Positions 29,369 to 39,228 of a DNA stretch of 64,000 nt are shown piece by piece. The translations under genes were made by a program, and so were the position numbers. The DNA comes from a virus: the IMG/VR virus record IMGVR_UViG_3300030106_006091, positions 3,319 through 67,318 of that record; one strand, given 5' to 3'. Below the pieces are notes generated by a model that was not told the origin of the DNA, did no database searches, and saw nothing but the letters and a program-made list of their open reading frames with translations. How positions within the stretch are numbered: position 1 is the stretch's first letter; each line of letters opens with the position of its first letter.

Positions 29369-30612
29369 CAATACAAGAGATGCACATAGCTGTCAACCTG
29401 GGGGTGCAAAAACTTGCATCTTTCCAGGTTGACAATCTCTTACCACAAGAGATCGACCATGAAATCAACATGGCCATACGTCGGTTTATCAACCAGCGGT
29501 ATAGTCCCTCGTCCAATAGAAAGCAAAGAGGCTTTGAGCAGTCGCAGAAACGCATAGATGACCTGCGCAATCTGCTTGAAGACTACCACATTGGCATAAA
29601 AGTAAACGACAGCTTAGAGGAAGCAGTTGGATCAGGCAGTTTTTTTGGTACGGTATACACATCTCCAGTAGCAGGTAACATTCAACTAGAGAGATTCAAG
29701 CTCCCTCTGGACTATATGTACCTGATAAACATCAAAACTACGCTGCTAGACGGGTGTCACAAGCCTGTTGAGTTTGATGTAAACACAAAAGAAGAGAGAT
29801 TTCTAAGAATAAGAGTGGGAACAAGCCAACCCGGCTTGGTATTGCGCCAAATAGACGTAGCATCAAGGACAGGAGGACTAGAAACCATCTTTTCTACGCT
29901 GGGCAACAGAAATAACTACGAAGATCTGCTCAATCCACTGCTGTATGCTGAGGGATTCAAGCCCAGTGTCTCTTTTCAGGACGGATTGGCTGACATGTTC
30001 TCAGAACTAGACGTTGCAGACTCACCTATTGCTGATTCTAACGAGTTTTTCTTGAAATATCCAACCAGTCGCCCCAATGCAAACGGGGACGTCACCACTT
30101 TTGTCAATTTTGTTACGGACGACCCCAACCTGGCTGGAGCTTACGCCGTAGTAACGTACGATCACCCGTTTAAAGAGCTTGTAGGCAGTGATACTGCTGT
30201 AGAGTACGCCATATTCGAGGCTCCGTACAACTCAGCAAAGAGATTTCGAACTGTGACCACAAAAAACAACACATTTGCACAGTTTAAACGCACACTTTGT
30301 AAGTCAGTCCAACATGACGACATCTTTGCACTGTTAGATGACCCATTTAACACTGCAAAAGCTTCGAATGTGATGTACACAATGCAAGAAAATTTCGTAG
30401 ATTTATATTCTAACAACAAAACGGTACCCTTGGGGGTAACGATGAAGTATTTACGTAAGCCTATCAGCGTAAACATAGGTGCTGGTATAGGCTGCGAGCT
30501 GGCAGAGCACACTCATCATGAGATTGTGGAAATGACAGTGAAAAGCATCTTGGAGTCCTTCGAGTCACCAAGGTATCAGACGCAATCTGGGGAAGTCCTA
30601 GAGAGCGAATAA
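29365..30612 (+). CDS. Hypothetical structural protein, possible head-tail connector
   Basis: A 415-residue protein starting with GTG inside the TGA of the gene before. The first 75 residues are helical (LPQEIDHEINMAIRRFINQR), as in adaptor proteins that sit under the portal; the rest is mixed beta. The translational coupling with the 268-residue protein suggests equal amounts. The connector role is inferred from position and helical start only. Confidence 0.65.
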   Translation: MTIQEMHIAVNLGVQKLASFQVDNLLPQEIDHEINMAIRRFINQRYSPSSNRKQRGFEQSQKRIDDLRNLLEDYHIGIKVNDSLEEAVGSGSFFGTVYTSPVAGNIQLERFKLPLDYMYLINIKTTLLDGCHKPVEFDVNTKEERFLRIRVGTSQPGLVLRQIDVASRTGGLETIFSTLGNRNNYEDLLNPLLYAEGFKPSVSFQDGLADMFSELDVADSPIADSNEFFLKYPTSRPNANGDVTTFVNFVTDDPNLAGAYAVVTYDHPFKELVGSDTAVEYAIFEAPYNSAKRFRTVTTKNNTFAQFKRTLCKSVQHDDIFALLDDPFNTAKASNVMYTMQENFVDLYSNNKTVPLGVTMKYLRKPISVNIGAGIGCELAEHTHHEIVEMTVKSILESFESPRYQTQSGEVLESE

Positions 30613-30639
30613 TGTTTAATCCCTTAATAAATAGAAACA

Positions 30640-31767
30640 ATGGGATCTAATTTGAATCAAGTATTTATATCTAACGCTTTGACTGTGATCGAAGGCACCC
30701 AAGCTCAGTTTGGTGGTAGCCTTGCAGGCGCAGCCGCTGGTGATGATGTAGGTATTTTCACGCTGGGTACAGGTACTCCAGCATACACTAAGACAGCACT
30801 CTACCAGAAGAAGTTCGCAGGTGTTGGAACTAACGTCGACACTAGTGACAGCGGTGCCGCTGACGACCCGCTCGAAGACTTGCTTACTACTGTAGCCCCA
30901 ATCTGGACAGTGAGTGGTTTCCAGATTACACAACGTCCTTTGAGTGGTAACATCATTGCATCACCAATCATCGATGCAACTAGAGTTAAGCGCATCAACT
31001 ACAACGGACACGTTGCATGGGCTGGTCATTTGGCAACTTGTGTTGATGCGACTTTCGACACTACTAACTCTGTTAATAATGACTCTTACCAGTTTAAGTT
31101 CATCATAAGAACAGTGCCTGTTAACCAGACTTCATTCTACAATGACGGTATGGGTGCAGTTGAGGGTACAGCTAAAGTGTTCCCCTTGGGTTCGTTCAAC
31201 ACTACGAATCACAAGGCAGTCAACATGACTGTTAAGATTGCTAATCACGCTGACGCTGATGATTCTACTAACATATCTAATGCTCAGGCTGCTGTTGCAG
31301 CACACCCACTCCTCAAGAACATGGTGTCTTGTACAGATGTTGGTGCTGACATGGTCTTCACCTCACTCCACCCAGGATTGTCTTTCGACTTGATCGTTAC
31401 AAACTTGGATAGAGATGACGATGGTGTGGCTGCAGCTACTACTGGCGAAGTGAAAGGTGTTGGTAATGACTGGCAGGTTGCAGACGATGAAGCTCGTTGC
31501 CGTTACAGAAACGGAAGCTTTAACCGTATGTACTTCCCACAATCTGTGGATACATTCGTTACAGCAGGGCATGACTACGATAAGATTACTATCGAGTACG
31601 AAACGCCTAACTGGCCAAACGGTGCAGGTATTGCTCCTGCAGGTAGCACTAACATTGCTACTATTTACTACACGAACGAAGGTACCGATCCAGGTACTAC
31701 AAGTACCAACGAGTTTGCTGACGTGTTCAACTTCGTTGAGAACGTTGACGAACAGTTTATTTGGTAA
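30640..31767 (+). CDS. Abundant virion protein (head or tail major component)
   Basis: A 375-residue Ala/Thr/Gly-rich protein with beta-sandwich character (GSNLNQVFISNALTVIEGTQ and later TEFADVFNFVEN-like strands). Its codon choice (GCT, ACT, AAC, GGT) matches the capsid gene and no other neighbour, and it has its own G/C hairpin, so it is probably the second most abundant virion protein. A capsid decoration, head fibre or major tail protein would all fit. Confidence 0.72.
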   Translation: MGSNLNQVFISNALTVIEGTQAQFGGSLAGAAAGDDVGIFTLGTGTPAYTKTALYQKKFAGVGTNVDTSDSGAADDPLEDLLTTVAPIWTVSGFQITQRPLSGNIIASPIIDATRVKRINYNGHVAWAGHLATCVDATFDTTNSVNNDSYQFKFIIRTVPVNQTSFYNDGMGAVEGTAKVFPLGSFNTTNHKAVNMTVKIANHADADDSTNISNAQAAVAAHPLLKNMVSCTDVGADMVFTSLHPGLSFDLIVTNLDRDDDGVAAATTGEVKGVGNDWQVADDEARCRYRNGSFNRMYFPQSVDTFVTAGHDYDKITIEYETPNWPNGAGIAPAGSTNIATIYYTNEGTDPGTTSTNEFADVFNFVENVDEQFIW

Positions 31768-31774
31768 TAAAATT

Positions 31775-31800
31775 GGGGGGCACATAGGGTGTCCCCCTTT
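31775..31800 (+). terminator. Intrinsic terminator after the abundant virion gene
   Basis: GGGGGGCAC pairs with GTGTCCCCC (9 bp, one G-T) around a short ATAGG loop and is followed by TTTATC. It lies seven bases after the stop codon. Confidence 0.78.
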
Positions 31801-31811
31801 ATCACTTTCAC

Positions 31812-32270
31812 ATGGCACTTAGAGGTTTATTTTCTGGGAAGAAGGTATTGGTTACCCAGCGTGGTCTTAACCGCAATACGCAGTACACGATTAAGTTTGA
31901 GAACCTGACTACAGGAGAGACTCACACAATACGAAGACGTACGCGTGGGGGTAAGATTACAGCTAGCTTTGGTATGGACGCCAAGGGGGTACTCAAAGCA
32001 ACCATGATCGACCCCGCAGGAGGTAAGACTAGCCAAGTGTCAGTAGTAACTGCTGATATAGATTGCTGCATTGCCAAACTGGTACATGACGCAATCAATT
32101 GCACATGCAAGTGCGATAAGTGCAAGGAGGATCTCAAACTCGCTGAGAGAATATTTCTACTGCTGCAGTCAGCTACATATGATGCAACACTGGGCAACAT
32201 CAATGCAGCGACCGACAAGTACAATAAAGCAAAAGAATTCTGCACAGAGCGTTGTGCATGTGGATGTTGA
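31812..32270 (+). CDS. Cys-rich small protein
   Basis: A 152-residue protein in two parts. The first 80 residues are beta-type (VLVTQRGLNRNTQYTIKFEN). The C-terminal 70 carry ten cysteines in DIDCCIAKLV, CTCKCDKCKEDL and a final CTERCACGC, around two helices that resemble a short repeat. The Cys pattern suggests a metal site or disulfides in the virion. I recall this C-terminal pattern in other Bacteroidota phages but cannot confirm it. Confidence 0.7.
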   Translation: MALRGLFSGKKVLVTQRGLNRNTQYTIKFENLTTGETHTIRRRTRGGKITASFGMDAKGVLKATMIDPAGGKTSQVSVVTADIDCCIAKLVHDAINCTCKCDKCKEDLKLAERIFLLLQSATYDATLGNINAATDKYNKAKEFCTERCACGC

Positions 32271-32276
32271 TACAGC

Positions 32277-35200
32277 ATGGCTAATTTTATAATATACGGC
32301 ACAAGGCTAGGAGATAGAAAGATGCCCACACTTCATGTTGTGGGCACTTATGCTAGTGGGGGGTTTGACCTAATTAACCTTGACCACAGCACCCAAACCG
32401 CCCCGCTCATGACCCAACACGGCTCGGTGGAGTCAACAGGTCTCACAGGCAGTATAGGTCCTGATTTAATTACAGGTACTACAGACAAAGACAACGCGAC
32501 AGAGCTGTTCACAGAAGACGGTAACTTTGAGCTGGTAGGAATCCAGATAACTAAAGTTGGTGTAATAAAAAGAAACGGAGTTCAGTCCAGTATTGTTTCA
32601 GGTACCAGTCTTTCGAACTACGTAGAGAAGACCGAGCATAGGTATCTGCAAAATGGGCACCTCATGATGAAGGTCTACTTCAATGAGAATAACAGTAACC
32701 TTGGAGATGTAGAAGACGCCTTCTTCGTATCTGGGTGCGCTTTGCTGCAGGCAGGGTCCCAAGCTTTTCTAACAGACGGACCAAAGAAAAGAAAAGTACC
32801 GTTTGCTCTTACACTACCATTCCGGCCTAAAGGCGAGAACGTAGCACCATCACAAAACCCAACCATAAACCTAAACCAGTTTATATATGGGTCAGGGAAC
32901 GACAACAACTTCGGCACAGAGGTTAATGTGCAGAACATGGGTCTGCCCGACACAGATGCAACAGGTTCTATAACTTGGAATACTGTTAGAACTCAAGCCT
33001 GGAACTTTGGGCAGTTTGAATCAGGCACTCTATCTAACAATGTTGGAAGCTTGCCTTTAGATCCAAGATTCTATCCCCACTTCGGTGATGCAATGATAAC
33101 TGGGGGCAGTAAAATAGAAATTAAAAACAGGAGGATTGACACAGCCAGAAGTCTTGGGGATCTGTATACAGAGGGATCTTCACAAAAGAACCCGACTCCT
33201 GATGATGGATTAGACAACTTCGTATACATTGGTGACGTAAACCTGCACTCAGCAAGTGGAAGTTCCTTTGATCTTAGAGAGCTTCACCAGTTTGGGAGTC
33301 AGGCAATAGAAACAGCGGGGTCATTCAAAGAGACCTGGGGAAGGTTTAGGGGTTCTTGGGTAAACGGACCTGATGAAACTGGATCAGGCGATAGATATAC
33401 TCGAGACGGGAGTTTCGGTGGCTTTCCTCAAGTGGGATCTGGAGAGGCGTGTAACGAAGCAAGGATGTTCGTCACCCACAGTGAGGGTATAGGATTCCCA
33501 CACCTAGGACCAGGAAGCTTCAACCCTGGGGGTAAAGCCCACTTTTACTCTGATGGTAAATGCAGAAACCCTTACTACCCACAAAGAAACACGGCATTTA
33601 GTCACTATATAACCTTCTACAAAATAGCTGGGCACGGCACTAGTGTTCCAGAAGGGGCATACCTGCCGGACACTATCACTAACCTGCCTCTAAGCGACGC
33701 AGGCCAGTACCCATTTTACGTAGCAGAAAGCTTCAGAAAAAGTGTGCGCAGCACACAAGGCATTCAGGATGCAGATGCGGAGCAAATTGCAGCTATGGTT
33801 CCTGACGGCACAGATTGGTGGCAATCGCCACAGTCCGCAAGCTCTCCAGTAAGAGCAGTTTTGAGGGGGGCAATGAGCTGGCAGGACTACATATCCAACG
33901 CTTTTAAATGCACAGCTAACCCGGCAAACGATACCGCACTTCAGGTTATAGGGTCCTTAACATCTGCGGCTTCAGATGGGAGTATGCTCGTTGATAAATA
34001 TGACATACTATTCTCTGGGTGCGTACCTACACACAATAACGCCAACGCGGCGTACTCGTCAGCTTTGAATCAAGGTTTAGGAATAACACAAGAAGCTGAC
34101 CTTCTGGATGCGTTTGGGGTCACCATAGCGGGAGGCGACGCGGATGCCATAGATGAAAGCACCAAGATATACTTGTACACAGTATTCATGTACTCGGATC
34201 ACCCTCAGCCTAGGATATATCCAGACGTTCAAGATCCTCCAGGTTATGACCTGTCTAACACAGACGTGTTTACTGGGATTAACGCATTCACGCATAGTAA
34301 CATTACAGGTACTTATGATGTTGAGCACGTACAGCAGATGGTAAACCCAGACGGGATCGTATCAGCTTCTAATCTAATTGTCAACTGGGCTTCAGATAAG
34401 ATTACTTTCAACTGTGCAGACAGAAACTCATCTGACTCAAATGTTACCACTTTCGTCCAGAACTCAGACATCGCACTGTTTGCAAACAACAATGGCTGTG
34501 ACATAGATTCGTATACGAGATGTGGGTGTCAAAGCGCTGTAGAAGAGTTTGCTCTAGGAGAGCTCATAAACTTTACTTCGTTTGAAGGTGACCAAAATAG
34601 ATTCGAGACTATCATAACGTACCCTAGACCGGTTACTACTAATCAGCTCGACACGATATCAGCACCAAGTGCGTTCCCTTCTATTCTGTACATCAACTCT
34701 TACTTTGCTCCGATAGACACTAGCACTGCGATAGATTCAACATTTGCTTCTGACTATCTAGAGAACAGCACCCCAACTAACGTTACATTTGACACAGCAG
34801 GTGGAGCTACACATACACATAGTTTTTCTGACCTAGGAATATCTAATTACGGGGCACTGCCATACATAACTGAGTTTAACGACAACTCAACAGATACAAA
34901 TACGTTCACGTACTTGTACATGCCGGGCAGAGAGCAATTTGAGATAGAAGAGGAGAACGCATACTTTGTGCATGATGATTCTGGGGAGGCTCAAATATTC
35001 ATGACTGTTCAAGGAGCGGGGTCAGACGAAAATGGTCCGAGTAATGATATACCTCACAGACAGATGCTTTTGTTCCAAGCACCAAGTCTTGATGTAGCAG
35101 GAACAAGCTTTAAGAGAGCACACTCGGATTTGTCATTCAGCCAAAACTGGGAAACCCAACCAGTAGAAGCGAGCTATCTCTCATTGGGCACAAACAGTGA

Positions 35201-38200
35201 TTGTGATACAAATGATGACGACACCCCCAAAAGACGGATACGTAAGTTTGTAAATGTCACTGGTCCTAGCCGAGACTCGGGCGCTGAAGATGATGGAGAT
35301 ACAGGAGATGGTGGTCAACATGATGATGACAAATTGGGCTGTACAGACGAGACCGCAATCAACTTCGATCCCACGGCAACCACCGACGATGGCAGCTGTG
35401 TATTCTGTGATACAGTAGCAGGAGAGGGCGAGGCAGCATTGCTGCAAAATGTTGACCCATTCTTCTACATACCGTTTGCTTATTATGACTCAATAGTTGC
35501 TTCTCTTCAAGGCAGACTCCAAGGAACTCTTGACAGAACAACCGGCGCCTCTACAGGTGTGAGCTATGGTTCAGCATACGAAGTACCGTTTCCTAGTGGA
35601 CAAGCAGGATCATTGACCTATGACTGGTGGGCAGGAAATGCATTCAATGCGTTCAATACTAGAGGCCCCAATGCAGATCAGACTCTGGGTGCGCTAAATA
35701 CACCAAGTACGCTACCCACTGACTACACTGCTTCTCCATTTAACAACACTGCTAATTCTGCGTTTACATACTTCAGAGCCAAGTCTAGCGACACTCTGAG
35801 CGCAGCTTCAATAGCGCAGTATGGAACACAGTGGCAGTTCGGGGAAGACCTGACTGCTAACACAGCATTCATGGAAGGTGTTGAGAGTTTAATCGAACAG
35901 ATTGCAACTGAGAATAGCAGCAACCTCCAAATTAGAATATACAGATATTCTGACTGGGAGACATACGTAGCTACAGGAGACAGCGCCACCATACCTAATG
36001 AAGACCAAGGTAACAATGGATGGTACCTAGACGATTACGGAAATGGCACATTCCCAATAGGAGCTCAGCCTAACGTGTACGTAGATAACGCTGGTGATTA
36101 CTCAGCACTTAACCTGAACAGTGTTACCCCAATAGCTACAAGGAGCAACGAGAATAATGATGCTAGCTGGAACTTTAAATTTGATTTTAGGAACTACGAC
36201 TCTCTCAGCACAACTGTTCCTACTGACATAGGATTAGAAGCCGGAGAGCAATACGTGGTGGTGTGGAGGTTGTTCCCAAAGAACAGCTGCACCAACGATA
36301 GAAAATTCTACTACTGGGCATCTAACTTCTTCGTTAAATACTGCGAGTGTACTAACCCTGACTCTGAGAATGTTGGGGCAGGTAATCCCAACAACGCTAC
36401 TCCAGCACCTGTTGTCCCGTACACTCAATACCCTTGGAGTGGTGAGTCGCTGTTCCCAGGAGCTAACAATCCTCACGATGAAACTAGTTCAGGGTTGGGC
36501 ATACCTGGAGCCATATGGCCTGGAAATTACTGCAGCATCAGTAACTCAGAAGTTGGCCTTAACAATACAAGACTGTGTGCGGACAGACAACCCGACGCTT
36601 CAACAGACTGTGATGGTTTTGCTTCTTGGTGTTTGTCAAACATACGCCCACTGTGTCAATATACAGAGGATGGGGTACCGTTTGGTACAGTATCCTTTGA
36701 GGTGCTAATAGACGGATTCTTTACACAGAGTGAACTTGATACATGGTCATTGGAACCCTTCGCCCCACCGTACCAGAACGCGAATACCACTGTAGACTTC
36801 TACTGGCAGATAACAGTATCGTTTAACGGTAGTGTGGATACAATAGTTCCATCTCACGTATATAATGCATCAACTAACACTTGGTCTCTCAATCCTACTG
36901 TCAGTGTTACACAACTTGCTGATCCAGGTGACAGCTCGTTCTACGGGCAAATAGCATCCATCTCATTTAATGATATGGAATGGGATGACTCTGATATCAA
37001 TGCTATTGGGATGCAACTTCAGATGAATGTAGAACTGGAGTACCTAGGAATGGTGGATACTGCTGCTGGTCAGGGGAATGGGGGTACGCCTATATATGGC
37101 TATCCTGACTATGTTGTAGGAGCAGACGGTGTAACTTCTGTTGAGGCATGTCCTACCTACAGCATACCGTACACAGCAGACTTTGAAGATTGCGTAGAAC
37201 TGGTCTCGGGGTGCACTGATCCATTGGCAACCAACTTCAATGAACTAGCTTCAGTTGATGATGGATCTTGTGAGTTTACCGACTGCACTGAACTTTACGA
37301 CGCGTTCCGCAACTCCATATTCATTACGAACGTGGTCACCACGAACGACAACCTTGTGTGCGAATCCGTAGATGTAGAAGGTGTGACTGTAAATCAATAC
37401 ACACCGCAGTACCAAGGCACAATGACAATAACTGTGCAAGACTTTTCTCTAGGTGTACTGGGAGTAGGAGGCACAGCATCAAATTTCGTAATAGGAGTAG
37501 TGCGTATGCAGAGCGGAACAGTTAACAGCTTGCAACCATTCCTTGACGCATACGACAACAATGCTGCAACAATACAAGCCCTGGAACCAGGGGCAGCATT
37601 TACAGTTCCTGGGACCGGCAACAACGCATGTTTCGTGATGCCCACAGACGTTACTACTTCCGTAACCTCTGTAGCAGGTCAAGTAGATCCTGTAGGTACG
37701 CAAGGCCTACAAACAGTAACAACGGTACCAGAGTTTGCAATATTCAACACGCTGGTGGGTGACCAACAGGCAGGAGGATTGCCTGCTGGTCAGTACCTGA
37801 TATTTGTGATACCTCACATTAACCTGGACTTGTACGAAGATGACGAATCCGGTATTGGTGAGTGCACTAGTCTGTTCTTGTCCTTCACTGACGAGATGAC
37901 ATTTGCAGGCATTGACAATACACTCGTAGATGTAAGTTGTCCTGAACCCTGCAATCAGTTTACTAACCCGGCGGATTGCCCTGACGCAATTCCAGGATGC
38001 ACAGATCCTACAGCACAGAACTACAATGAAAGCGCTACATTCGATGACGGCTCATGCGAGTTCTGTGTAGACTGTGACCCATGTGACCTATACCCACTTG
38101 ACCCAGAGTGCATAGAATGTGATAAAGGAGAAGAAACAGATATACTCTCTAGAGGTGCATTGGGTCTGGGAGCAAGGATAAGAGAATGTGACGGTGAAAC

Positions 38201-39227
38201 GGACGAATGCTGTCCTGATCCAAATGCATGTAACTATTCATCAAACTGTGAGGCAGGCAACTTTGATACCTGTGAATACGATTGTACAGACGGGGGAGAA
38301 GACTGCGATGAGACTCAAGGAGACTGTGATCCAGAACCACCATGCCCAGACCCAGCTAATCCAGTTTGTGATGGAGAACCTACGGGTAGCTGTGTGGACG
38401 ACGGTGACTGCCCATGTGTAGATGACCTATGTAACCAGGACTGCATCTTTGAAGGCAACTGTGAAGAAGATACTGACACTGACGATGACGGTCCTATTGA
38501 CACGTTCAACACTACCACGGTTATCTGCGTCCCTGATGTAAGCATACCGATCCCTAACATTACAATTGACGGCGAAGCCCCTACAGATATAGCACATGCA
38601 GCAGCGATATGCGATACAACTAAGGGGGACAAGATGCTGATGAAAATAAAGACTGGTGTAGAGTATGACGACACTGACCTGCTCAAGCTGTCACTGATTA
38701 ACTACATATTCACCAGTGCTGCAAAACAACAGCTGGACTGCATATTTGACTGTAACAACTATGAGACTAAAGCTAAGTCTGGAGGAAAAGCTAGAGGCTT
38801 TACAACCAGGCTCAGAGGAGCGGTCAACTGCAATGCCAGATGGGAGGCAGGCAAGAAACAATTCTTCGCAGGAAGCAGCACGTTCAAAAAGAATACTACC
38901 GTCAAGTACATGAGAATACAAAACGGTAAACTGGTTACCAGCTTCTTTACAGCAAAGAGAGATTGGAGACCTGGAATGGACCTGCCAAATACTACACCTA
39001 ACCAGGAGCTCAGAACCTGGGAGCCCTGTGTCAATCTAAAATACCAGGAGGGCACAAACCCAGAAAACTACTGGCAAACCTTCTGGGAGTTCATTACAAG
39101 ATTCTGTTCCTCATGTGAGGTAATAACAGGAAATGGAGAGACAGAAGAAACACCAATAGCTATAAAACAAACAAGAAACTTCGGCACATCATTTACAGAT
39201 GAGTTCGGGAATGAAATAACATTCTAA
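32277..39227 (+). CDS. Giant virion protein with host-type repeats (2316 residues)
   Basis: The largest protein in the window. It has no signal peptide, so it is not a secreted host-type protein but probably a tail appendage or fibre. The first 1000 residues are beta-rich. GCTD-type repeats lie near residues 1020-1041, 1643-1665 and 1905-1927, a looser one (CCPDPNACNYSS) near 1975, and a Cys/Asp-rich linker near 1940-2070. The C-terminal 220 residues are a separate mixed domain ending NEITF. The repeats match those in the phage's own T9SS-exported protein at 11.9-14.3 kb. Receptor contact at the host surface is the likeliest job; this is inference. Confidence 0.75.
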   Translation: MANFIIYGTRLGDRKMPTLHVVGTYASGGFDLINLDHSTQTAPLMTQHGSVESTGLTGSIGPDLITGTTDKDNATELFTEDGNFELVGIQITKVGVIKRNGVQSSIVSGTSLSNYVEKTEHRYLQNGHLMMKVYFNENNSNLGDVEDAFFVSGCALLQAGSQAFLTDGPKKRKVPFALTLPFRPKGENVAPSQNPTINLNQFIYGSGNDNNFGTEVNVQNMGLPDTDATGSITWNTVRTQAWNFGQFESGTLSNNVGSLPLDPRFYPHFGDAMITGGSKIEIKNRRIDTARSLGDLYTEGSSQKNPTPDDGLDNFVYIGDVNLHSASGSSFDLRELHQFGSQAIETAGSFKETWGRFRGSWVNGPDETGSGDRYTRDGSFGGFPQVGSGEACNEARMFVTHSEGIGFPHLGPGSFNPGGKAHFYSDGKCRNPYYPQRNTAFSHYITFYKIAGHGTSVPEGAYLPDTITNLPLSDAGQYPFYVAESFRKSVRSTQGIQDADAEQIAAMVPDGTDWWQSPQSASSPVRAVLRGAMSWQDYISNAFKCTANPANDTALQVIGSLTSAASDGSMLVDKYDILFSGCVPTHNNANAAYSSALNQGLGITQEADLLDAFGVTIAGGDADAIDESTKIYLYTVFMYSDHPQPRIYPDVQDPPGYDLSNTDVFTGINAFTHSNITGTYDVEHVQQMVNPDGIVSASNLIVNWASDKITFNCADRNSSDSNVTTFVQNSDIALFANNNGCDIDSYTRCGCQSAVEEFALGELINFTSFEGDQNRFETIITYPRPVTTNQLDTISAPSAFPSILYINSYFAPIDTSTAIDSTFASDYLENSTPTNVTFDTAGGATHTHSFSDLGISNYGALPYITEFNDNSTDTNTFTYLYMPGREQFEIEEENAYFVHDDSGEAQIFMTVQGAGSDENGPSNDIPHRQMLLFQAPSLDVAGTSFKRAHSDLSFSQNWETQPVEASYLSLGTNSDCDTNDDDTPKRRIRKFVNVTGPSRDSGAEDDGDTGDGGQHDDDKLGCTDETAINFDPTATTDDGSCVFCDTVAGEGEAALLQNVDPFFYIPFAYYDSIVASLQGRLQGTLDRTTGASTGVSYGSAYEVPFPSGQAGSLTYDWWAGNAFNAFNTRGPNADQTLGALNTPSTLPTDYTASPFNNTANSAFTYFRAKSSDTLSAASIAQYGTQWQFGEDLTANTAFMEGVESLIEQIATENSSNLQIRIYRYSDWETYVATGDSATIPNEDQGNNGWYLDDYGNGTFPIGAQPNVYVDNAGDYSALNLNSVTPIATRSNENNDASWNFKFDFRNYDSLSTTVPTDIGLEAGEQYVVVWRLFPKNSCTNDRKFYYWASNFFVKYCECTNPDSENVGAGNPNNATPAPVVPYTQYPWSGESLFPGANNPHDETSSGLGIPGAIWPGNYCSISNSEVGLNNTRLCADRQPDASTDCDGFASWCLSNIRPLCQYTEDGVPFGTVSFEVLIDGFFTQSELDTWSLEPFAPPYQNANTTVDFYWQITVSFNGSVDTIVPSHVYNASTNTWSLNPTVSVTQLADPGDSSFYGQIASISFNDMEWDDSDINAIGMQLQMNVELEYLGMVDTAAGQGNGGTPIYGYPDYVVGADGVTSVEACPTYSIPYTADFEDCVELVSGCTDPLATNFNELASVDDGSCEFTDCTELYDAFRNSIFITNVVTTNDNLVCESVDVEGVTVNQYTPQYQGTMTITVQDFSLGVLGVGGTASNFVIGVVRMQSGTVNSLQPFLDAYDNNAATIQALEPGAAFTVPGTGNNACFVMPTDVTTSVTSVAGQVDPVGTQGLQTVTTVPEFAIFNTLVGDQQAGGLPAGQYLIFVIPHINLDLYEDDESGIGECTSLFLSFTDEMTFAGIDNTLVDVSCPEPCNQFTNPADCPDAIPGCTDPTAQNYNESATFDDGSCEFCVDCDPCDLYPLDPECIECDKGEETDILSRGALGLGARIRECDGETDECCPDPNACNYSSNCEAGNFDTCEYDCTDGGEDCDETQGDCDPEPPCPDPANPVCDGEPTGSCVDDGDCPCVDDLCNQDCIFEGNCEEDTDTDDDGPIDTFNTTTVICVPDVSIPIPNITIDGEAPTDIAHAAAICDTTKGDKMLMKIKTGVEYDDTDLLKLSLINYIFTSAAKQQLDCIFDCNNYETKAKSGGKARGFTTRLRGAVNCNARWEAGKKQFFAGSSTFKKNTTVKYMRIQNGKLVTSFFTAKRDWRPGMDLPNTTPNQELRTWEPCVNLKYQEGTNPENYWQTFWEFITRFCSSCEVITGNGETEETPIAIKQTRNFGTSFTDEFGNEITF

Positions 39228-39228
39228 A

